Part shown: one piece after another, positions 59,306-64,000 of the stretch
How the letters are laid out: the number at the start of each line of letters is the position of its first letter
Position numbering within the stretch: position 1 is the first letter of the stretch
NCBI GenBank assembly: GCA_963785245.1
Contig: CAWAUO010000013.1
Span: 1-64,000, forward strand
Source of the DNA: JAHEEL01 sp963785245
Lineage (GTDB): Bacteria > Actinomycetota > Acidimicrobiia > Spongiisociales > UBA5794
Reading direction: 5' to 3'
Length of the DNA stretch: 64,000 bases
Position numbers and translations under genes: made by a program
Notes under the pieces: model-generated
What the model saw: the letters and a program-made list of their open reading frames with translations, nothing else
Told to the model about the DNA's origin: nothing
Databases searched by the model: none

Positions 59306-60490
59306 ATGGAAATCGGCCTTCGTGACACATCAATCTGCTTCGTCAGCACGTATCCGCCGACCGTGTGCGGCCTGGCCTCGTTCACGGCCTCGCTCGCCAA
59401 CGCCGTCGCCGGCAGTCGCGGCTCTCGAGCCGGCCTCGGCGTGGTTGACCTCGTCGACGGACCCGCACGGGTACGGGGCACAGATGTCGCATACGGCCAT
59501 CGAGTCGGCAATCCCGCCTCACTCCGGCAGGCACTACGCGTGTTGAACTCGTACGACACCGTTTCGATCCAGCACGAGTTCGGCATCTTCGGCGGGCCGG
59601 ACGGCGAAGAGGTCCTCGATCTCGTCTCGGGTCTCAACGTGCCATCGGCCGTGACGTTCCACACCGTGCTCAACGACCCAACTCCGCACCAGCGGATGAT
59701 CATCGACCACCTCGCCGAGATGGCCGATCGCCTCGTGGTCATGAGCCAGACGGCTGCGGAGCGGCTGAACCGGCGCTACGGCGTCGACGCAGAACGCATC
59801 GACGTCATCCCCCACGGAGCCGACACCCGTTTCGCCGGACCTTCACTGGTTTCGGGTGACCGTCCCCTCGTCCTCACGTGGGGGCTCATCGGACCGGGCA
59901 AGGGCCTAGAGACGGTCGTCGAGGCCTTCGCCGGCCTGGTCGACCTCGATCCGCGTCCGCGGTATCTGATCGCCGGGGCCACTCATCCCAATGTGCGAGC
60001 AGACTCGGGCGAGGCCTATCGAGACGGCCTGGTCTCGATGACTCACCGCTTCGGAGTGGAGGACCTGGTCGAGTTTGACAACCGATATCTCGATCGAGCA
60101 ACCCTCGCCCGCCTGGTGCGCAGCGCCGATCTCGTCGTACTCCCATACTCGTCGGTCGAGCAAGTGACCTCCGGCGTTCTCGTCGAGGCGATCGCAGCCT
60201 CAAAACCCGTGATTGCAACCCAATTCCCGCACGCCGTGGAGTTACTCTCCGGAGGGGCCGGCATCACCGTTCCCCACGGCGACCCCGCGGCGCTCAGCGG
60301 GGCGCTCCGAAGCCTCTTGACCGATCGGCAATTGACTTCGCACATGTCCCGGCAGGCGCGCCAGATTGCCGACGGGTGGTTCTGGCCGATCATCGGCGCG
60401 CGCTTCGGTGCGATGATGTCGGACCTCGCGAGGGAAGACCACAACATCGAGCCGATGCCGACGTTGGAGGTCGCCCGTGTCGCCGGATGA
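59306..60490 (+). CDS. GT4-family glycosyltransferase
   Basis: ATG 59306 (MEIGLRDTSICFVSTYPPTV) with GGAGG six bases before; 394 residues. CGLASFTASLANAVAG (acceptor loop), VSIQHEFGIFGGPDGEEV, LTWGLIGPGKGLETVVEAF, and SSVEQVTSGVLVEAIAASKP with the E...E region. Related enzymes build alpha-linked mannose or glucose units. It overlaps the next gene by 14 bases, forming an operon with the GH130 gene. Confidence 0.88.
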   Translation: MEIGLRDTSICFVSTYPPTVCGLASFTASLANAVAGSRGSRAGLGVVDLVDGPARVRGTDVAYGHRVGNPASLRQALRVLNSYDTVSIQHEFGIFGGPDGEEVLDLVSGLNVPSAVTFHTVLNDPTPHQRMIIDHLAEMADRLVVMSQTAAERLNRRYGVDAERIDVIPHGADTRFAGPSLVSGDRPLVLTWGLIGPGKGLETVVEAFAGLVDLDPRPRYLIAGATHPNVRADSGEAYRDGLVSMTHRFGVEDLVEFDNRYLDRATLARLVRSADLVVLPYSSVEQVTSGVLVEAIAASKPVIATQFPHAVELLSGGAGITVPHGDPAALSGALRSLLTDRQLTSHMSRQARQIADGWFWPIIGARFGAMMSDLAREDHNIEPMPTLEVARVAG

Positions 60491-61571
60491 GCGTGCCGAG
60501 GCGGCCCGTCGTCCTTCCGGATCTTCGTTCGCGGCCGCCGGGTCAGAGCTGCCGCTTCCGAGATACACGCACCTTCGGCGGCTCACCAACGCCACCGGAC
60601 TCTGGGAACACGCCCGTTTCTTGAAACCGCGCATGGAGCATGGGTTCTGCACCGACGACAACGCTCGCGGTCTCCTGGTTGCATCGCGTCCGACATCGCC
60701 ATCCTCCGACCTGGTGGACCTCGGCGAGATCTACCTCCGTTTCGTCCTCGATGCCCGCACCGGCTCTGGTCAGTTTCACAACCGTCGCGGCGCCGACGGC
60801 GCCTGGATCGACGAAGTCGGCGGTGACGACAGCCAGGGTCGGGCGTGGTGGGGGCTCGGGACCGTGGCGAACTCAGGTCCGACGCCGTGGATGAGGCAAG
60901 CGGCCCTCGATGCGTTCGCATCGAGCGGTTCGTTCGAATCGCCGCACCTGCGCTCGAATGCCTACGCGGCTCTCGGTGCAGCCCAAGTGCTGGCGATCGA
61001 TCCGGGCCACGCCGCCGCTGCCGGACTCCTCGGACGAACCTCTGGGCTGATCGCCGCCGCCGCCAGCGAGAGAATCCCCTGGCCGGAAGCACGCCTCGCC
61101 TACGACAACGCTCGTCTCCCCGAAGCCCTCCTGGCGGCGGGCAAGGCTCGCGGTGATCGTCACCTGATCTCGGTCGGTCTCCGTCTTCTGGAGTGGCTCG
61201 TTCGAGTCGAAACCAACCATGATCACTTCAGCTTCACCCCGGCCGGCGGTTGCGCACCCGGCGCCCGGCGGCCGGCGTTCGACCAGCAACCCATCGAGGC
61301 CGCAGCGATGGCCGAAGCCTGCTACCTGGCGTGGACCATCACCAGCCAACCGGTGTGGAGGCAGCGATCCCTCGACGCTGCATGGTGGTTCATGGGACGC
61401 AATGACAACGCAATGGTGCTCTACGACCCCGAGACAGGCGGAACCTGCGACGGTCTGACGGAACAGTCGGTCAACGAGAACCGGGGAGCGGAATCGACCC
61501 TCGCCGGCATCACCGCACTCCAGATCGCCGCTCTGTGCTCGGCCGAAGACCTTGGGACTGCAGCGTTCTGA
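60477..61571 (+). CDS. Alpha-helical-barrel glycosidase-like protein
   Basis: GTG 60477, 364 residues. LWEHARFLKPRMEHGFCTDD then NARGLLVA, GGDDSQGRAWWGLGTVAN and WWFMGRNDNAMVLYDPETGG are alpha-barrel (six-hairpin) blocks as in AGE-like or GH-type helical proteins. Members of this family often sit between GT4 and GH130 genes. The exact reaction is unknown. It ends in TGATG with the GH130 gene. Confidence 0.7.
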   Translation: MSPDERAEAARRPSGSSFAAAGSELPLPRYTHLRRLTNATGLWEHARFLKPRMEHGFCTDDNARGLLVASRPTSPSSDLVDLGEIYLRFVLDARTGSGQFHNRRGADGAWIDEVGGDDSQGRAWWGLGTVANSGPTPWMRQAALDAFASSGSFESPHLRSNAYAALGAAQVLAIDPGHAAAAGLLGRTSGLIAAAASERIPWPEARLAYDNARLPEALLAAGKARGDRHLISVGLRLLEWLVRVETNHDHFSFTPAGGCAPGARRPAFDQQPIEAAAMAEACYLAWTITSQPVWRQRSLDAAWWFMGRNDNAMVLYDPETGGTCDGLTEQSVNENRGAESTLAGITALQIAALCSAEDLGTAAF

Positions 61572-63034
61572 TGTCCTCCATCCCGGTCACTCGCCTGCCT
61601 GTGCGGCTCGCTCCGGACGCCGACCGACTCATCACGAAGCCGTTTCTCGCAATCGACGATGCTTCGGCCGAAGGAAGAGCTCGTGTCGACCAACTGATCA
61701 GCCGGATCCTCGACCTATCCCCTGATCAGGTCGAGGCGACGCTCGAGGAGCTCCGCCGGGACTTCCATCAACGGCATACCGATCTCGACGCCGTGTTCGA
61801 GCGCGGGTTCCGGGCGGTTGCGCAATCGGTTCCCGACGCCGCAGATCTCCCGGACGACACGCGGCGACTCGTGGGCGCATACTTCATGCACGAGTACTCG
61901 CTCGAGGGTGCTGCACTCACCAACCCGTCGATCGTGGCTCATCCCGATCAGACCGGCTTGCCCGAGCGCTCGCTTCGGGTCATCATCAGTCTTCGATCGA
62001 TCGGCGAAGGCCACGTCTCCTCGATCGAGTTTCGAACGGGCGTGGTCGGACCGGGCGGCGACCTCGAGATCGAGGCACCGGGTGTTCCAATGACCGGACA
62101 TCGTCAGTCCCCCGTGTTCGACAAACCGATGTTCACCGCAAAGCTGACGGAGATGGGAGCGACCAATGACCTTACGCTCCGAACACTGTCCTCACTCGAG
62201 GATCAGTTCACGATGGCGGACCTCGACGACGCACTCGGCGATCTCGCCAGACACGAAGCAGCGTCGAACGCCGTCCAACACGTCATGCAGATAATGCACT
62301 GGCTGGCCTCGTCCAACTACAAGGTCGCGTTCCCTCCGGAATCCGACCTGTCGCAGCGGGTGCTTTTTCCCAACGGACCGTCGGAGAGCCGCGGAATGGA
62401 AGACGCCCGGTTGACGCGATTCGTCGCGACCGACGGCTCGATCATCTACTACGCGCCGTACACGGCATACGACGGCTTCAACATCCTGCCCCAGCTCATC
62501 CAGACGGCCGACTTCGAGACCTTTCGGATCGCCACGCTCAACGGACCGGGCGCCGCGAACAAAGGTATCGCCATCTTCCCTCGCCCGATCGCCGGTCGGT
62601 ATGCCGCTCTCGCCAGGACCGACGGCGAGAACAACTTCCTCATGCTGTCCGACCACATTCGCTTCTGGCACGATGCCGAACGTATCCAGGTGCCGACCCG
62701 ACCGTGGGAGCTGATGCAGATCGGCAATGCGGGACCGCCACTCGAGACCGGCGCGGGGTGGCTCGTTCTCACACATGGCGTCGGCCCCATGCGGCGGTAC
62801 ACGCTCGGTGCCGTCTTGCTCGACATCGATGATCCGAGTCGGGTCATCGGGCACCTCCGTGACCCGCTCCTGGTGCCAAACGAGCCGGAGCGCGACGGAT
62901 ACGTCCCCAACGTCGTCTACTCATGTGGATCGATCATTCACAACAACCATCTGGTGATCGCCTACGGAGCGTCCGATACCTCAACCGGCTTTGCCACCGT
63001 CCCGGTCGATGCTCTGTTGTCCGCGTTGAGCTAG
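61571..63034 (+). CDS. GH130-family beta-mannoside phosphorylase or beta-1,2-mannosidase
   Basis: ATG 61571 (MSSIPVTRLPVRLAPDADR), 487 residues. NPSIVAHPD, SRGMEDARLTRFV (GMEDAR is the family core), YTAYDGFN, NKGIAIFPRPIAGRY and LLVPNEPERDGYVPNVVYSC are diagnostic of GH130 five-blade propellers. It phosphorolyses or hydrolyses beta-mannosides. With the GT4 gene it may recycle a mannan or mannosyl oligosaccharide. Confidence 0.88.
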   Translation: MSSIPVTRLPVRLAPDADRLITKPFLAIDDASAEGRARVDQLISRILDLSPDQVEATLEELRRDFHQRHTDLDAVFERGFRAVAQSVPDAADLPDDTRRLVGAYFMHEYSLEGAALTNPSIVAHPDQTGLPERSLRVIISLRSIGEGHVSSIEFRTGVVGPGGDLEIEAPGVPMTGHRQSPVFDKPMFTAKLTEMGATNDLTLRTLSSLEDQFTMADLDDALGDLARHEAASNAVQHVMQIMHWLASSNYKVAFPPESDLSQRVLFPNGPSESRGMEDARLTRFVATDGSIIYYAPYTAYDGFNILPQLIQTADFETFRIATLNGPGAANKGIAIFPRPIAGRYAALARTDGENNFLMLSDHIRFWHDAERIQVPTRPWELMQIGNAGPPLETGAGWLVLTHGVGPMRRYTLGAVLLDIDDPSRVIGHLRDPLLVPNEPERDGYVPNVVYSCGSIIHNNHLVIAYGASDTSTGFATVPVDALLSALS

Positions 63035-63047
63035 ATCCGCGGGGCCG

Positions 63048-64000
63048 TCACCCCGTGGCGAGGATCCGGTGGTAGAGCGCCAGGTAGTCGTCCACCATCC
63101 GCGCCGCGTCGAACCGTCCCTCGATCGAGCGGCGCACAGCAGGCCGGTCCAGGTCGTCGGCGTCACGAACCGCGACAACCGCCTCATCAACCGTCGACAC
63201 CAGGTATCCGTTGCTACCCGGTCGGATGATCTCCGGCATCGAGCCCCGCGCGTAGGCGACCACCGGTGTCCCACAGGCCATCGCTTCCACGACGCTGAAA
63301 CCGAACGGCTCGTCGAAGTCGATCAGATGGAGGAGTGCCTTGGCGTGGCCCAGAACGTTCTGGCGGCGATCTGGCCCGACCGGCCCGAGGTAGATGACGC
63401 GCTCCCCGTCGACGTGCGGCTCGACCTCGGTGGTGAAGTACTCGTGATCCTGAACGATCCCTGCGATCACCAGTGGGAGACCCGCCTGCCTGGCCACTTC
63501 GATCGCGACGGCGGTTCCCTTGTCGGGGTGGATCCGACCAAAGAAGACCAAGGAGTCGCCGCCCGGGCCCACTTCGAAGGACCCGATATCGATCCCGTGG
63601 TGAATCGTCGCCGCATACGGCAGTGCCGGATGTCGGTCGGCGTCGCTGATTGCCACGTAGTGGACGCGATCGGCGTACTCGAGATACACCGGCACGGTGT
63701 CATCGTTGGCGAATCCGTGGATGGTGGTGACCACTGGGGTGTCGACAAGCCGGGTGTAGGTGAGCGGGAGGAAGTCAAAGCTGTTGTGGATCAGATCGAA
63801 CTCGACGGCACGTTCGAACAGGGCAGCGATGTGCAGTGCCTCCCACGTCTTGGCGTCGAGCGTCGGGTCTTCGGAGTACCCGGTGGGAGCAACACCCACC
63901 AGCCGGGCCGCGGTCACTGAGTCGGCAGTGGCGAACAGCGTCACGTCAACACCGCGGGCAACGAGCCCTTCGGTCAGAAGCGACACAAACTGTTCCCACG
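63048..64000 (-). CDS. GT4-family glycosyltransferase (N-terminus outside window)
   Basis: Open to the right edge; 317 residues are visible. LVARGVDVTLFATADSVTAA, LVFFGRIHPDKGTAVAIEVA and DEPFGFSVVEAMACGTPVVA show a GT4 fold with the EPFG...E motif. Converges on the GH130 gene with a 13-base gap. It is close in type to the enzyme at 44996. Confidence 0.88.
   Translation of the reverse strand, partial: WEQFVSLLTEGLVARGVDVTLFATADSVTAARLVGVAPTGYSEDPTLDAKTWEALHIAALFERAVEFDLIHNSFDFLPLTYTRLVDTPVVTTIHGFANDDTVPVYLEYADRVHYVAISDADRHPALPYAATIHHGIDIGSFEVGPGGDSLVFFGRIHPDKGTAVAIEVARQAGLPLVIAGIVQDHEYFTTEVEPHVDGERVIYLGPVGPDRRQNVLGHAKALLHLIDFDEPFGFSVVEAMACGTPVVAYARGSMPEIIRPGSNGYLVSTVDEAVVAVRDADDLDRPAVRRSIEGRFDAARMVDDYLALYHRILATG

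Noticed and set aside
1..64000. CRISPR array or cas genes
   Set aside because: No regularly spaced repeats were seen; the only tandem repeats are the three protein-coding units at 56.5-58.1 kb and the 12-base pair at 37.46 kb.

Overview
The window is about 63-65% GC by eye, has many GTG starts and dense translational coupling (ATGA, GTGA and TGATG overlaps), and carries actinobacterial-type core genes: an F420-type LLM oxidoreductase, a LuxR-type two-component pair beside an ABC exporter, archease-RtcB, a GH130 sugar cluster and an ECF sigma factor. This suggests a high-GC actinobacterium, perhaps an uncultured Acidimicrobiia-like lineage. The phylum is an inference; there is no rRNA or tRNA here to place it.

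Region 1 (about 1-10.5 kb) is an accessory, nuclease-rich stretch. It holds an AAA ATPase fused to an Mrr-like nuclease (running off the left edge), a PGRP-type amidase lipoprotein coupled to a broken zinc-ribbon/trypsin/SPOR protein, an unknown gene converging on a PD-(D/E)XK nuclease, a winged-helix/CBS/HEPN protein, a PGN_0703-like nuclease and a NucS/DUF91-like nuclease.

Region 2 (about 10.5-35.2 kb, all on the minus strand, so transcription runs right to left) is the highlight. It is a ~24.6 kb train of thirteen overlapping or closely spaced genes: a RapA-like SNF2 helicase, drmA, drmB, drmC, drmD and drmMI (a complete class 1 DISARM set), an SRA/YDG-like protein with a UvrD helicase, a cytosine-5 methyltransferase coupled to an NgoMIV-like restriction enzyme, a RelE-UvrD fusion helicase coupled to a MID-PIWI prokaryotic Argonaute, and a MutY-like HhH glycosylase. 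DISARM, type II restriction-modification and Argonaute functions thus sit in what looks like one transcription unit.

Region 3 (35.4-37.3 kb) is the right end of the island: a small unknown protein, an AlpA-like excisionase, a palindromic operator/promoter, a short tyrosine recombinase, a strong terminator and a small basic protein. A truncated relative of the excisionase lies 5.5 kb away, at 41.8 kb.

Region 4 (37.8-64 kb) looks like ordinary chromosome with every reading frame intact: ABC exporter plus two-component system, LLM oxidoreductase, small membrane proteins, a glyoxalase-like protein, two glycan gene groups (GT4 plus debranching-type hydrolase; GT4, alpha-barrel protein and GH130 phosphorylase plus a further GT4), a UBP zinc finger, Pcm, archease-RtcB, a large lipoprotein divergent from an ECF sigma/repeat-bearing membrane protein pair, and an RRM RNA-binding protein.

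Many genes between 2 and 37 kb are split by one-base frame changes, most often at short homopolymer runs, and one (the trypsin-like gene) also has in-frame stops. Each such gene is described across the breaks as one locus. The breaks may be base-calling or assembly errors in a poorly covered accessory region, or real decay; read data would decide.
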